Of a stretch of DNA of 64,000 bases, positions 39,179-48,605 are shown piece after piece; position 1 is the stretch's first letter, and every line of letters begins with the position of its first letter. The position numbers were made by a program, and so were the translations under genes. Below the pieces are notes generated by a model, which searched no databases, was not told the origin of the DNA, and saw only the letters and a program-made list of their open reading frames with translations. Source of the DNA: Planococcus rifietoensis (GTDB lineage: Bacteria; Bacillota; Bacilli; Bacillales_A; Planococcaceae); contig NZ_CP013659.2 of NCBI RefSeq assembly GCF_001465795.2, positions 2,436,501 to 2,500,500 of the forward strand. Direction: 5' to 3'.

Positions 39179-40000
39179 TCATTCAAGCGTCCGTTCGAGC
39201 ATTTTTTCATTGCGTTCAAGTACCCGCTTCAAATAAAACGAATACAATTCAAATTCTGCTTCCTGAAGCGGTATCGGCGACGGCGAGCCGAGCAGCGCAT
39301 GCAAATCGAGCACGACTTCAGGAACGGTGATGTCGCGGCCGAGCAGTTCGCTGAGCGACGCCATCACTTGTGGCTGGATCTCCGGGTAGCTGAACTTGGT
39401 CTCTTCCCCTTGTTTGCCCGCTTCGTAAAACTCGCGGATCACTTCCGCCCGTCCCGCGCCGCTTCCTTCGATACACAAATACACTTGCACGGCGATGCCG
39501 CGGCGGATGCGTCGCTGGGAGATGCCGGCGAATTTCTTTCCGCCGATGCTCAAGTCGTAACTGCCCGGGCAATACGAACCGACGATTTCGTAGGCATCGA
39601 TGTCCGCTTCCGGAAACAAGGCTTCGACGAGTTCAACCATCATATCGTAGCCTTGAGGGATGTCGATGGCGCCTTCTTTTTCCGACAGGACGATGGAGAT
39701 GTTCAACACGCCAGAATCCAGGACAACCGCCAGGCCGCCGGAATTGCGGACGATTGCCTGGTAGCCATTGTCTTCTAGAACTGCCATCGCTTGATCGATA
39801 TGAGGCAAGCGGTGGTCCTGGATGCCAAGCACGACGGTGTCATCGTGCACCCAAGTCCTGACCGTTGGCGGGCTTTTCTGCGAGCCGACCAATTCACATA
39901 GCGTGTCATCCGCCGCGAATGATTCGAGCGCCGAACGTTTACGCGCGCTCAAGGATTGGTCCCAAAAGCGCCAGTTTTTCTCTTCCATAAATAAAGCCAT
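39179..40000 (-). CDS. lipL: Octanoyl-[GcvH]:protein N-octanoyltransferase
   Basis: Moves the octanoyl group from GcvH to E2 subunits in lipoate assembly. The 273-aa BPL/LPL-family protein has [20 protein letters not shown], the nucleophile Cys in [28 protein letters not shown] context, and lacks a lipoate-activating domain, as in B. subtilis LipL (YwfL). GAGGAG nine bases upstream supports ATG 40000. It is divergent from hemQ; the pta gene that lies between them in B. subtilis is absent here. Confidence 0.92.
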   Translation of the reverse strand: MALFMEEKNWRFWDQSLSARKRSALESFAADDTLCELVGSQKSPPTVRTWVHDDTVVLGIQDHRLPHIDQAMAVLEDNGYQAIVRNSGGLAVVLDSGVLNISIVLSEKEGAIDIPQGYDMMVELVEALFPEADIDAYEIVGSYCPGSYDLSIGGKKFAGISQRRIRRGIAVQVYLCIEGSGAGRAEVIREFYEAGKQGEETKFSYPEIQPQVMASLSELLGRDITVPEVVLDLHALLGSPSPIPLQEAEFELYSFYLKRVLERNEKMLERTLE

Positions 40001-40173
40001 GCTGTCATTCTCCTCTTTTTGAGTTCACTGTTTTCAGTTTACCCTTTTCCGTGCAGGCTGAAAAGGCGCTGTGCCCATGGCAAATTGGTGACAGGCCGCA
40101 TTCGGATAGGAACTTATATCTTTCATATGATAAACTGTGGAAGAGAGATTCACATAAAAGGAGTGTTCTACTG

Positions 40174-40923
40174 ATGAATGAAGCAGCAATCACATTAGAC
40201 GGCTGGTACGTGCTCCACGATTTCCGTTCAATGGACTGGGTCGCGTGGAAAATGCTCGACGACGAAGAGCGCCAATTCGCGATCGACGAGTTCAATATGT
40301 TCATGGAAAAAGTTAACCAAGCTGACGAAAACAAAACCGGTGCCCACGCCCTTTATTCCATCATTGGCCAAAAAGCCGACCTCATGCTCATGCTTTTGCG
40401 TGAAACGATGGATGAATTGCGCGAGCTCGAAACCGAATACAATAAATTAACGTTGATCGCCTACACAGTGCCGACGTACTCTTACGTTTCTGTGGTCGAG
40501 TTGTCAAACTACCTGTCAGGCGAAAGCAACGAAGACCCTTACCAAAATCCGCATGTCCGTTCGCGCCTGTACCCAGAGCTTCAACGCTCCCAGTACATTT
40601 GCTTCTATCCAATGGATAAGCGCCGCGAAGGCAATGACAATTGGTACATGCTGCCGATGCAGGAGCGCAAAGATTTGATGCTGTCACACGGCAAAATCGG
40701 CCGCAGCTACGCAGGCAAAGTCAAACAGATCATTTCCGGTTCTGTCGGATTCGATGATTACGAATGGGGCGTCACCTTGTTTGCAGAAGACGTTCTCCAA
40801 TTCAAGAAGCTTGTCTACGAAATGCGTTTCGATGAAGTATCCGCCCGCTACGGCGAATTCGGTTCATTCTACGTCGGCACGATTCTCGACAAAGAAAAGA
40901 CCATAAAATTCCTAGAAGTATAA
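40174..40923 (+). CDS. hemQ: Coproheme decarboxylase HemQ
   Basis: Final step of the Gram-positive coproporphyrin heme pathway, decarboxylating coproheme to heme b. ATG 40174 with AAAAGGAG ten bases upstream gives 249 aa, the usual size; upstream in-frame codons are not gene-like. The chlorite dismutase-like fold shows [33 protein letters not shown], the proximal heme His in [16 protein letters not shown], and VRWE-like [14 protein letters not shown]. Ends at a strong terminator. Confidence 0.95.
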   Translation: MNEAAITLDGWYVLHDFRSMDWVAWKMLDDEERQFAIDEFNMFMEKVNQADENKTGAHALYSIIGQKADLMLMLLRETMDELRELETEYNKLTLIAYTVPTYSYVSVVELSNYLSGESNEDPYQNPHVRSRLYPELQRSQYICFYPMDKRREGNDNWYMLPMQERKDLMLSHGKIGRSYAGKVKQIISGSVGFDDYEWGVTLFAEDVLQFKKLVYEMRFDEVSARYGEFGSFYVGTILDKEKTIKFLEV

Positions 40924-40933
40924 ATATCTCCAA

Positions 40934-40969
40934 AGCGCCGCATCCTTTCATCAGGATGCGGCGTTTTTT
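40934..40969 (+). terminator. Terminator of hemQ
   Basis: GCGCCGCATCCT-TTCATC-AGGATGCGGCGTTTTTTGG; ten-base stem, immediately after the gene. Confidence 0.92.
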
Positions 40970-41075
40970 GGCATCACACGTCTCGTGTTTGAGTGGACTT
41001 TCGATTTTCCGCCATAATCTCCCTATCGACGCCTTCCATTTATTGGGTATACTAAAAGAAAAACGAGGTGTTTGT

Positions 41076-42098
41076 ATGTTCGTGATGCGCCAGACACATT
41101 ATGCCAAATGGGCTCTCGCTTTCTTGCTTCTCGTATTGATCAGCAATTTTTTAGTCTACCGCTCCCCTTTCTCGTCCGATGTGATACCGGACGAGAGCTT
41201 TTGGCTCGTTGCCGGCTCTTTGGTTGATTTTGCAATTGTCGTTCCTTTATTGGTGCTCCTGTCTTTCCGCATAAATGCCAAACAACTGCTCGCAGTCATA
41301 GCTGCCGGGTTGATTGCCGCACGCTTCATCATTCCTGCGCTGTATTTTGAACCCTTCGCCTCCTTATTCTACATAGGCGTCGCAATCGAAATTTTCGTAT
41401 TGTTAGCAGAACTGGCCTTGCTCGGCCTATTGCTCATGCACACCCCGAAAATCCGGCGTTTCATGAGCCAACAACACGGCAGCCCACTTTTCACTTTGTT
41501 TCCTGCCGTGCATGAGAACGTCAAGCCAAATCCGCTCATCCATATCGTGCTGTCTGAAGCGCTCGCGTTTTACTATGCCTTTTTTACGTGGAAAAAACAG
41601 CCTCCAAGCGATTCGACAACCATTACCCTCCATAAAAATACCAGCCTCATCGCATTTAATATCATGCTTATCCATGCCATCGTTATCGAGACCATCGGCA
41701 TTCATTGGTGGCTTCACGACAAATCCGCTGTACTCTCTATCGTCCTGCTCGTCTTGAATGTTTATAGCGTCATTTATTTCATTGGCGATATCCAAGCCAC
41801 CCGATTGAACCCCTTGACCATTTGCGACGGGAACTTGAATGTGTCACTAGGGTTGAACAAGCGAATCAGCGCACCGCTCGACTCGATTCGAGCGGTGCGT
41901 TGGGTCGCAAAACCAGAGGCCGATGCACTGTCTTTCGTCGCCAAAGATTTTGAAGAACCGGAACCTCAAGTCGTAATCGATTTCCATACGCCCCAGCAGG
42001 CAGTGTTGTTTTTTGGAAAAACACAGCCCGTCTCACAAATCGCATTAAAAGTGGACGATCCCGCAAAACTGAAGGACTTACTGGATTCAGTGAAATAA
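41076..42098 (+). CDS. Integral membrane protein, function unknown
   Basis: ATG 41076 (MFVMRQTHYAKW) with GAGGTG five bases upstream gives 340 aa. There are about seven hydrophobic segments: residues near 14-30, 45-65, 70-85, 92-120, then after a loop carrying LFTLFPAVHENVKPNP, two more near 195-240. A soluble C-terminal domain of about 80 residues follows (PLTICDGNLNVSLGLNKRISAPLDSIRAVRW), resembling a bacterial PH-like module. No conserved catalytic motif recognised. Some Bacillus proteins with this layout carry misleading monooxygenase names. Confidence 0.8.
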   Translation: MFVMRQTHYAKWALAFLLLVLISNFLVYRSPFSSDVIPDESFWLVAGSLVDFAIVVPLLVLLSFRINAKQLLAVIAAGLIAARFIIPALYFEPFASLFYIGVAIEIFVLLAELALLGLLLMHTPKIRRFMSQQHGSPLFTLFPAVHENVKPNPLIHIVLSEALAFYYAFFTWKKQPPSDSTTITLHKNTSLIAFNIMLIHAIVIETIGIHWWLHDKSAVLSIVLLVLNVYSVIYFIGDIQATRLNPLTICDGNLNVSLGLNKRISAPLDSIRAVRWVAKPEADALSFVAKDFEEPEPQVVIDFHTPQQAVLFFGKTQPVSQIALKVDDPAKLKDLLDSVK

Positions 42099-42101
42099 AA
42101 G

Positions 42102-42136
42102 AAAAAAAGTTGCCCGCACATACAGGCAACTTTTTC
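42102..42136. terminator. Bidirectional terminator
   Basis: AAAAAAAGTTGCC-CGCACATACA-GGCAACTTTTTC between the convergent membrane protein and acyltransferase genes; flanked by A and T runs so it can serve both. Confidence 0.88.
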
Positions 42137-42158
42137 ATGTATTTCATTAAAGGCTTCG

Positions 42159-43250
42159 TTATGCTTCCGTTAAGCTCTTGTTCCCGTTGTCTGTAGATGG
42201 TTTAACCTTCTTCACAGAGGGCACCGTCAATATGACGCGGCCGAATGGCAATTTCTGGACAAGCATGATGATTCCGACGGTAATGGCCATGACCACTACG
42301 TACCATACCGGAAATAAGGAAAGTGTCCATACGCCTTCCGGTAAATTGCGCTGCAGCATATTGATGACGAACGGATGGATCAAATAAACCCCCATCGACA
42401 TCGCGCCAAGCCTGGAGGCAAGCGTATGAAGCAATGGATTTCGTGCAACTTTCTCGGAAATGGCCATGATGAACAAAATGAGGATCGGCAAATTGATGAT
42501 ATTGGAAACACGATTGGATCCTATGTAACGTCCCCATTCATATTCAACGGCCGCGAAATAGAGGATCAGCAACACCCCAACGAATAACCCGACTCGCCAT
42601 TTATACGCCCATTGTTTCGCAGCTTCCCAGTTGTAAGCAAGAAAACCGCCGAAGATGAAGAAGAAAATCCATTTCGGCAAAAAGGCGCGCTGCTCCATAA
42701 TCATCCCAAGCAGGCCATCAAATTGCGACGGGTCCATAAACTTCATCGCATAAACGTGAACGATAGCCGATGCAGCCAGTGCAATGATCCAAGCCGCCTT
42801 GCCTTTGATCAATTGCAGCAAAGGGAAGATCAAATAAAATTGCAACACGATGGAAATGAAATAAAGATGGGAATACGTCTCCCCAAACGCCACTTCGAAT
42901 AAAAACCGCTTGATTCCCGCATCCAGTGGGTTAGCCCCAAAAACCATCCACAAATAAAACAAGTAGAAGGCCGTCCAGAACAAGAAAGGAATGACGATTT
43001 TCTGCAAACGCGACGTGAAGAAGCGCTGAAAGAAAAACCCTTTGTTTTTTACTTGCAAAAATAACAGCAGCCCGCTGACGATGGCAAAAATCGGCGTCCC
43101 AAATCGGCTCGCCTGATTGAGGAATAAAATGACATCCTCCCATTCACCCCGCTGGACATAATATAACGCTGATACATGGACGAGCACGACCATTAGGCAG
43201 CCGATTGCGCGCATCACATGTATATCAAAAATATGAGCTTGCTGTTTCAT
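42159..43250 (-). CDS. Acyltransferase family 3 membrane protein
   Basis: A 363-aa protein with about ten membrane helices. The N-terminal DIHVMRAIGCLMVVLVHVSALYY carries the conserved Arg/His of acyltransferase-3 (OatA/NodX-like) enzymes, and the C-terminal GVYLIHPFVINML motif is typical. It lacks the extracytoplasmic SGNH domain that OatA has, so it probably acetylates or succinylates a surface glycan or lipid; the substrate is unknown. Promoter TTGTAT-18-TACAAT is upstream. Confidence 0.9.
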   Translation of the reverse strand: MKQQAHIFDIHVMRAIGCLMVVLVHVSALYYVQRGEWEDVILFLNQASRFGTPIFAIVSGLLLFLQVKNKGFFFQRFFTSRLQKIVIPFLFWTAFYLFYLWMVFGANPLDAGIKRFLFEVAFGETYSHLYFISIVLQFYLIFPLLQLIKGKAAWIIALAASAIVHVYAMKFMDPSQFDGLLGMIMEQRAFLPKWIFFFIFGGFLAYNWEAAKQWAYKWRVGLFVGVLLILYFAAVEYEWGRYIGSNRVSNIINLPILILFIMAISEKVARNPLLHTLASRLGAMSMGVYLIHPFVINMLQRNLPEGVWTLSLFPVWYVVVMAITVGIIMLVQKLPFGRVILTVPSVKKVKPSTDNGNKSLTEA

Positions 43251-43288
43251 ATGTATCTACACCCTTATCCGTTAATCAAACCTTATCC

Positions 43289-43318
43289 ATTGTATGACTA
43301 CAGATGATAGGGATACAA
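43289..43318 (-). promoter_or_regulatory. Promoter of the acyltransferase gene
   Basis: Minus strand TTGTAT (43313-43318), 18-bp spacer, TACAAT (43289-43294), about 40 bases before the start codon. Confidence 0.55.
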
Positions 43319-43391
43319 CATATTTACAAAAACTTAACGTAATCTGTTAAAATTTCCATTCTTCTGAGCAGTGGAAATGTTCTTGCCAATA

Positions 43392-43429
43392 TAAAAAGCT
43401 GCCTGCATATGCCATGCAGGCAGCTTTTT
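43392..43429 (-). terminator. Terminator of the DUF423 gene
   Basis: Minus strand AAAAAGCTGCCTGCA-TGGCATA-TGCAGGCAGCTTTTTAT; thirteen-base stem directly past the stop. Confidence 0.9.
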
Positions 43430-43437
43430 CCTTCTCA

Positions 43438-43815
43438 TTACAATGCCTTCGACGCCGCGATGATGACCATAACCCATCCCGCGATGAACGCAACGCCGCC
43501 GATTGGCGTGATGGCACCAAGCACGCTGATGCCCGTTAAGCTCAGAACATACAGACTGCCCGAGAAAATCACGATTCCGGCAAGCATCAAATACCCGGCC
43601 CAATTCAGTGAACCGAGCGGGCCGATGAGCGCTGAACTCATCAAAATGGCGACGGCGATCAAGCCGATGGAATGGAACATTTGGTATTGAACCGCCGTTT
43701 GCCATGTATCTAAATATTTATCTGCTACTCGGCCTTCGAGCATATGTGCCCCAAAAGCGCCAAATGCGACGGCCAGCAGCCCATTGACCGCTCCCGCTAT
43801 CAAGAAAAATTTCAT
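43438..43815 (-). CDS. DUF423 family membrane protein (YwdK-like)
   Basis: A 125-aa protein with four predicted membrane helices. The start MKFFLIAGAVNGLLAVAFGAFGAHML is the DUF423 hallmark (Gly-Ala-rich helix then GAHxL), followed by WQTAVQYQMFHSIGLI and FSGSLYVLSLTG. Function unknown. Position next to the ywdI-like gene and ung repeats the B. subtilis ywdK-ywdI-ung cluster. Confidence 0.92.
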   Translation of the reverse strand: MKFFLIAGAVNGLLAVAFGAFGAHMLEGRVADKYLDTWQTAVQYQMFHSIGLIAVAILMSSALIGPLGSLNWAGYLMLAGIVIFSGSLYVLSLTGISVLGAITPIGGVAFIAGWVMVIIAASKAL

Positions 43816-43835
43816 TTGTTTCTTCCTCTTTCCAT

Positions 43836-44102
43836 TTAAAATTCAAAAAGCGAATCGCCGTTTGCCCCTTCTTCCTGAAGCCTTGTGGCAGCGGGAACCG
43901 ACTGTGGCCGATTCACCGTTTCGGTTGCGGCAAGCGGCATGGCGCGCGGTTTTTTCGGCGCCCGCATGCCGTCTTCTAGAAGCAGGTCGCATAAGGCACG
44001 GATTGCAGCAAGGGATTCACGGATTTTTTCCGGTTCGCCATCCCGTGCGCGGGCCGTATGCTTATCGATTTCGTCTAAAATACGTATCGTTTCGATGCCC
44101 AT
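43836..44102 (-). CDS. YwdI family protein (DUF5327)
   Basis: An 88-aa small protein with an N-terminal helical segment (IETIRILDEIDKHTARARDGEPEKIRESLAAIRALCDLLL) and a disordered Ala/Pro-rich tail ending SLFEF. Same position as B. subtilis ywdI, between ung and the DUF423 gene. Function unknown. Confidence 0.82.
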   Translation of the reverse strand: MGIETIRILDEIDKHTARARDGEPEKIRESLAAIRALCDLLLEDGMRAPKKPRAMPLAATETVNRPQSVPAATRLQEEGANGDSLFEF

Positions 44103-44161
44103 GTTTCATGGCCCCTCTCGCTATTAGTCCCATCCAGTTTACCACGTCCGAGCTGAATTCG

Positions 44162-44836
44162 TCAGTCCAGGCAGAAATCGATCGGTGCTTCACCGCGCGA
44201 TTGTAACAGCTTGTTCACTTTTGAAAATGGCTTGCTACCAAAAAATCCGCGATGCGCGCTGAGCGGGCTCGGATGAGGCGCTTCGATGATGTCATGGCGT
44301 TTGGTATCAATAAGGCGTTTTTTCGTCTGTGCCGGCTTGCCCCACAAGATGAAGATAACCGGCGCTTCACGTTCCGATAATTTCCGGATAACTTCATCCG
44401 TAAACTGCTCCCATCCTTTTTTCTGGTGCGAATGCGCTTGCCCTTGCCTTACCGTCAAGACGGTGTTGAGCATGAGCACCCCTTGGTCAGACCATTTCGT
44501 CAAAGTCCCATCCACCGGCTTTTCACAGCCAATGTCGTCTTCGAGTTCTTTGAAGATATTACGCAGGCTCGGCGGATGTGCGATGCCTGGCTGAACGGAA
44601 AAGCTCAAGCCGTGCGCTTGATTCGGCCCATGGTAGGGGTCTTGCCCGAGGATGACTGCTTTGACATCTTCATAAGCCGTATGTTCAAAGGCATTCCATA
44701 TATTCTCCATTACCGGGTAAATCGTTTCTTTGGCATATTCTTCTTTTAAGAACTCCCTCAACTCTCTGTAATAACTTTTGCCGAATTCTTCTCCTAATAT
44801 TTCTTGCCAATCATTGGTGAAAATTTCTTTGGTCAT
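44162..44836 (-). CDS. ung: Uracil-DNA glycosylase
   Basis: Removes uracil from DNA. The 224-aa family 1 enzyme has the water-activating loop [18 protein letters not shown], the uracil-stacking region, [26 protein letters not shown], and the minor-groove loop [13 protein letters not shown]. Length is normal. Conserved location near ywdI. Confidence 0.97.
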   Translation of the reverse strand: MTKEIFTNDWQEILGEEFGKSYYRELREFLKEEYAKETIYPVMENIWNAFEHTAYEDVKAVILGQDPYHGPNQAHGLSFSVQPGIAHPPSLRNIFKELEDDIGCEKPVDGTLTKWSDQGVLMLNTVLTVRQGQAHSHQKKGWEQFTDEVIRKLSEREAPVIFILWGKPAQTKKRLIDTKRHDIIEAPHPSPLSAHRGFFGSKPFSKVNKLLQSRGEAPIDFCLD

Positions 44837-44966
44837 TGTATCTACTCCTTCGATAACTCATTTTTCTTTTCAATACCCCATCTTTTTTTCTCTAGTCTTC
44901 TTCGCCTGCAAGCGCTTCAATTCACCACTCCGCCGTGTTACGATGGAGAAAAGGGGCGAAATACAT

Positions 44967-45221
44967 ATGGCAGACTGGCGGCAAAGGATTTCCGATATTT
45001 CCAAAACGAAAGGCGATAGTGCACCCGAAAGCGCTAAACGCGCCGGCATGGGCTGCCTGATCGGCTTGATTGTTGCAGCAGCCATTTTAACATTGGTGAT
45101 GGCGGTTGGACTATTCACTAGCGGCCATTTGGTTATTGGAGGCATCACGCTGTTATTTTCTTTCGCTTCCATTGCGACAGTGATGGCCTTGGCTTGGCCG
45201 CACAGGCCCAAACCGTTGTAA
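44967..45221 (+). CDS. Small membrane protein, 84 aa
   Basis: ATG 44967 is preceded by AAAAGGGGCG. The protein has a charged N terminus (MADWRQRISDISKTKGDSAPES) and two membrane helices (CLIGLIVAAAILTLVMAVGLF and a second ending IATVMALAW), separated by a short GHLVIGG turn. Divergent from ung. No family recognised. Confidence 0.75.
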   Translation: MADWRQRISDISKTKGDSAPESAKRAGMGCLIGLIVAAAILTLVMAVGLFTSGHLVIGGITLLFSFASIATVMALAWPHRPKPL

Positions 45222-45281
45222 ATGGCGCAAAATTTCTATAAAATTAGCTCAATGACTAAATAGCCTAAAGGAGATTGACTT

Positions 45282-46115
45282 ATGACACTCAAAAAGACAC
45301 TCACCATTGCAGGATCCGATACTTCCGGCGGCGCTGGCATCCAGGCCGACTTGAAGACGTTCCAGGAACACGGCACATACGGCATGAATGCTTTAACGGT
45401 CATCGTCACGATGGACCCGGACAACCATTGGAGCCATGGTATCCACCCGATCGCGCTTGACACGCTAGATGCCCAGTTGAAAACAGCATTCTCCACTGGG
45501 ATCGACTCCTTGAAAACCGGCATGCTGCCGACCGTCGATATCATCGAAATGGCTGGTAAGGCCATCGAAGCATCCGGCATTACCGATGTTGTCATCGACC
45601 CGGTGATGGCATGTAAAGGCGAAGACGAAGTGCTATTCCCTGAAAATGTCGATGCGATGGTTAAATACCTGCTGCCGCACGCAAAAGTCGTAACACCGAA
45701 CCTTGTAGAAGCTGGTCAATTGTCAGGACTCGGCACACTTCACACAGTCGAAGACCTGCAAAAAGCGGCGGAAAAAATCCATTCACACGGTGCGAAGTTC
45801 GTCGTGATCAAAGGCGGCAAGCAATTGAAACACGAAAAAGCAGCCGACCTTCTCTATGACGGAGAAAAACATTACCTGTTGACGGCTGAGAAAACCGATA
45901 CGACTTACAACCACGGCGCCGGCTGTACGTTCGCTGCGGCGATTACGGCCAATCTTGCCAACGGCCAATCGGTCAAAGATGCGGTATACAACGCGAAAAT
46001 CTTTGTTTCTACAGCGATTGCGCACGGCTGGAAGCTGAACGAATACGTTGGCCCCGTCATGCACGGAGCTGCGAATAAATTCCACAAAGCTGAAGTGGAC
46101 GTTGTAGAACTATAA
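45282..46115 (+). CDS. pdxK: Pyridoxine/pyridoxal/hydroxymethylpyrimidine kinase (PdxK/ThiD type)
   Basis: A 277-aa ribokinase-like enzyme phosphorylating B6 vitamers (and possibly HMP). Visible are TIAGSDTSGGAGIQADLKTF, DPVMACKGEDEVL, VTPNLVEAGQLSG, KGGKQL and the anion-hole/Cys lid region YNHGAGCTFAAAITANLA. The Cys-lid form matches B. subtilis PdxK (YjbV/ThiD-related YwdB lineage); substrate choice among B6 and HMP cannot be settled here. AAAGGAG precedes the ATG. Confidence 0.88.
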   Translation: MTLKKTLTIAGSDTSGGAGIQADLKTFQEHGTYGMNALTVIVTMDPDNHWSHGIHPIALDTLDAQLKTAFSTGIDSLKTGMLPTVDIIEMAGKAIEASGITDVVIDPVMACKGEDEVLFPENVDAMVKYLLPHAKVVTPNLVEAGQLSGLGTLHTVEDLQKAAEKIHSHGAKFVVIKGGKQLKHEKAADLLYDGEKHYLLTAEKTDTTYNHGAGCTFAAAITANLANGQSVKDAVYNAKIFVSTAIAHGWKLNEYVGPVMHGAANKFHKAEVDVVEL

Positions 46116-46129
46116 TTCAATCAGATTTA

Positions 46130-46160
46130 AAAGGAGGGCGCACAGGCGCCCTCCTTTTTA
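46130..46160 (+). terminator. Terminator of pdxK
   Basis: AAAAGGAGGGCG-CACAGG-CGCCCTCCTTTTTAT; eight-plus-base GC stem with a T-run. Confidence 0.9.
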
Positions 46161-46256
46161 TATTGCCGGTTCTCGGCCGGAAATGTTCCGCCCGAAAAAC
46201 CCTCCCCTTTAGTGATTGTTCGGACAGCCCGCTTCAGTTGGGGTAATCTTCATTTT

Positions 46257-47243
46257 TCAACCGCACCATTTTCTCCCGTAGCTGTTGACGGTTCCATTCG
46301 ACGAGCGGATCGTCTTGTGCGGATTGGCGATTTTTTTGATTTTCGGCTTTTTCGAACGCAGGTAGCCTTCCATCATCAGTGATACTGAGAAAATAGCCAG
46401 CCCGATAAACAGCACTGGCATAAGCGGCAGCCACGGCGCCCCTTGCAAATAGCGGAATGTTGAACCGAACAGTCCCGCCCATTCGTAGGAAATCGACATT
46501 GGCGGGTCACCGAATAATGGGTCGTAGCTGACTTTTGTGCCTCCGAGAAACAAATTCAGCAACCCGAGATGTGCGAGGATGATGAAAGTTTCCATCACTT
46601 GCTGGCCATACAGAACAGCGATTTTCTCGCGCATTTGCGGGTACAGATGTTTTCGGATAATGCGCAATCTCCCAGCGCCGAGTGTTTTCGCGGCGAGTAT
46701 GTATTCCTTATCCTTGAGCAATGCCGCTTCATTCGCGATGAGGATTGAAACGATCGGCACCGTCAATATTGCCATCATCACCACCTGTATGGCAATGCGT
46801 TCCCATAAAGTGGTCGAAAACCCTTCCTCCGGCATCCATAACACCGGCGTCAGTACATAAGCTGCAAACAAAGTCAGCGGGATATAATGCATTGAATCGG
46901 CAAAACTTGAAAGCCATTTCCGGTGCTTGTCCAGATAGATTCCAAGTATGTAACCGGCCGGTACAGCGATCAGCATGCGCAAGGCAGCCACGGCCAATGC
47001 CGCCAGGATGGTGTATTTTGCGCCGAGCATCAGTTTCCCGAGCAAATCATAGCCGTACTGGTCTGTCCCGAGCGGATATTGCCAGCTTGGTGAAAGAGGG
47101 GCTCCTTCCACCGCTCGGCCGTTTTCCATCACATAATAGATTTGACGGGGCACATTTCCCCAAATCCATTCATAGACAAAACTGCCGACGAGAAAAAAGG
47201 CCAAAATGCTAAAGCCAATTACAAAATAAGGCTGTTTCCACAT
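46257..47243 (-). CDS. ABC transporter permease (peptide/nickel type, DppC-like)
   Basis: A 328-aa permease with an N-terminal helix, a periplasmic loop with YPLGTDQYGYDLLGKLMLGAKYT (the DppC-type signature) and about five further helices. The cytoplasmic EAA loop reads ILAAKTLGAGRLRIIRKHLYP. Following the other permease gene by zero bases, it forms a heterodimer. No ATPase or binding protein gene adjoins either, so the pair depends on partners elsewhere or is non-transporting. The C-terminal Lys-rich tail is unusual. Confidence 0.85.
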   Translation of the reverse strand: MWKQPYFVIGFSILAFFLVGSFVYEWIWGNVPRQIYYVMENGRAVEGAPLSPSWQYPLGTDQYGYDLLGKLMLGAKYTILAALAVAALRMLIAVPAGYILGIYLDKHRKWLSSFADSMHYIPLTLFAAYVLTPVLWMPEEGFSTTLWERIAIQVVMMAILTVPIVSILIANEAALLKDKEYILAAKTLGAGRLRIIRKHLYPQMREKIAVLYGQQVMETFIILAHLGLLNLFLGGTKVSYDPLFGDPPMSISYEWAGLFGSTFRYLQGAPWLPLMPVLFIGLAIFSVSLMMEGYLRSKKPKIKKIANPHKTIRSSNGTVNSYGRKWCG

Positions 47244-48107
47244 TTACGCCACCGCCTTTTTATGCCGGCGGGAAATGAAAAACCATTCTCCAAAGCTATA
47301 CAGCAGGAACATCGGCAGGAAAAAGCTGAAGATCGCGACCAAAAATCCCATCGGATGCATATTCCCGCTCAGAAACAGCATGATACCCGGGAGATTGAAC
47401 ATCAATTCCAATACAAACAGGTTCGACAGCATGAACCACATCGTCTTTTTGGACTGGAAGAAGACGCTGATGATAGCGTTGCGGAACATATGGACGAGAA
47501 CGATGTACACTTTTGAAAACCCGAGTGCGCGCGCCAGTTCCACATACATTTGGCGCTCTTCTTCCTGGAATGTCAGCATCGACAGGCGGTACAGTTGAAT
47601 CGTCGGTAAGATGGCGAGGCACAGGGCTGGAAGCCAGTAGATGCGGTCATCGCCGGCCACAGCAATTTTTGAAATTAAAATGCCTGTCTGCTTGAAAAAC
47701 ACGATGACCAAAAGCTGCGCCAACATGATGATCAAAAGATCTGGAATTGATTCCAAAAAATAAAGTACCATCTTCACCCGTTCACGCACCTTTTCCGCCA
47801 GCAACATGGTCACGACCGTCAATACCAGCGAAACGGCAACCGCTGCGATCAAAGCCATAAACAAAATTTCGAGCGAATACACAATATAGGCAGAAACGTT
47901 CGGAAATAATGCAATTTCCTGCCCCGCCCTGTAATTGAAGAAAGTGATCTCGCCAATCGGCCAAAGCCCTTCCAATGTTGTCCGGATGGATTCGAAATAT
48001 GCTTGCCATCTCCACTCGCCCAAAAGCCAGCCAGCAATCAGGATTGGCAAACTGCCGGCCAGTATGATTCCGGATATGGCCATCAAAATATTCAATAAGG
48101 CTTTCAT
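47244..48107 (-). CDS. ABC transporter permease (peptide/nickel type, DppB-like)
   Basis: A 287-aa inner-membrane subunit with six hydrophobic segments. ATG 48107 (MKALLNILMAISG) has AAGGA eight bases upstream; an upstream ATG at 48146 has no ribosome-binding site. The EAA-type loop is YVELARALGFSKVYIVLVHMFRNAI. It lacks a binding-protein gene next door. The final gene pair is separated from the plus-strand bacillithiol genes by a divergent intergenic region. Confidence 0.8.
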   Translation of the reverse strand: MKALLNILMAISGIILAGSLPILIAGWLLGEWRWQAYFESIRTTLEGLWPIGEITFFNYRAGQEIALFPNVSAYIVYSLEILFMALIAAVAVSLVLTVVTMLLAEKVRERVKMVLYFLESIPDLLIIMLAQLLVIVFFKQTGILISKIAVAGDDRIYWLPALCLAILPTIQLYRLSMLTFQEEERQMYVELARALGFSKVYIVLVHMFRNAIISVFFQSKKTMWFMLSNLFVLELMFNLPGIMLFLSGNMHPMGFLVAIFSFFLPMFLLYSFGEWFFISRRHKKAVA

Positions 48108-48242
48108 GCTCCCCATCCTTTTTTGGAAAATTCTCTCTTTCTTCATTCTATCATTATTCTGTACGCCTTAGAGCATAGGAATCGCATTCGTCCGCTGAGT
48201 TCCTTATACTGTTAGAATACCGATTTAATTAGGAGGCACACC

Positions 48243-48593
48243 ATGGAACTAGTAGAAGTCAACCAACTCCAAGCGGCGATCGATTCATTCGTCGGCAAGG
48301 ACGTCTACCTTCACCTGGAAACGACAAATGGCAGCTACGCCAGCCATTTCAATGAAGGCTTTTTCAACGCAGGGGCATTCATCCGCAATGTCGTCATCAA
48401 CTTCGAACTGGGGAAAGTTGTCGGCGACAGCCCGCACCGTGTCGGGCTGAAACTCCCGCAAGGCTGGGTATATGCGCAAGGCATCACTCATTTTGAAATC
48501 GATGAAGAAGGCCGCTTGCTGCTCGCAGGGCACGACGGAACCGGAAAATTGGCGGTGGCGCTGCAACTTAGCGAAACACCGTTCAGCTATTAA
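48243..48593 (+). CDS. yojF: YojF family protein (DUF1806)
   Basis: A 116-aa protein of unknown function found next to the bacillithiol deacetylase gene in many Bacillales. AGGAGGCACACC precedes the ATG. The sequence is a beta-rich fold (VYLHLETTNGSY, VGLKLPQGWVYAQGI, LLLAGHDGTGKLAVALQLSE). The consistent pairing suggests a role in bacillithiol metabolism or in stabilising its partner (inference). Confidence 0.9.
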   Translation: MELVEVNQLQAAIDSFVGKDVYLHLETTNGSYASHFNEGFFNAGAFIRNVVINFELGKVVGDSPHRVGLKLPQGWVYAQGITHFEIDEEGRLLLAGHDGTGKLAVALQLSETPFSY

Positions 48594-48605
48594 GGAGGAA
48601 TTTTA

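Noticed and set aside
39173..39185. Third copy of the fadF-type operator beside lipL
   Set aside because: The 13-base core matches but overlaps the lipL stop codon and the flanking palindrome is incomplete; chance is likely, so it is not listed as a feature.
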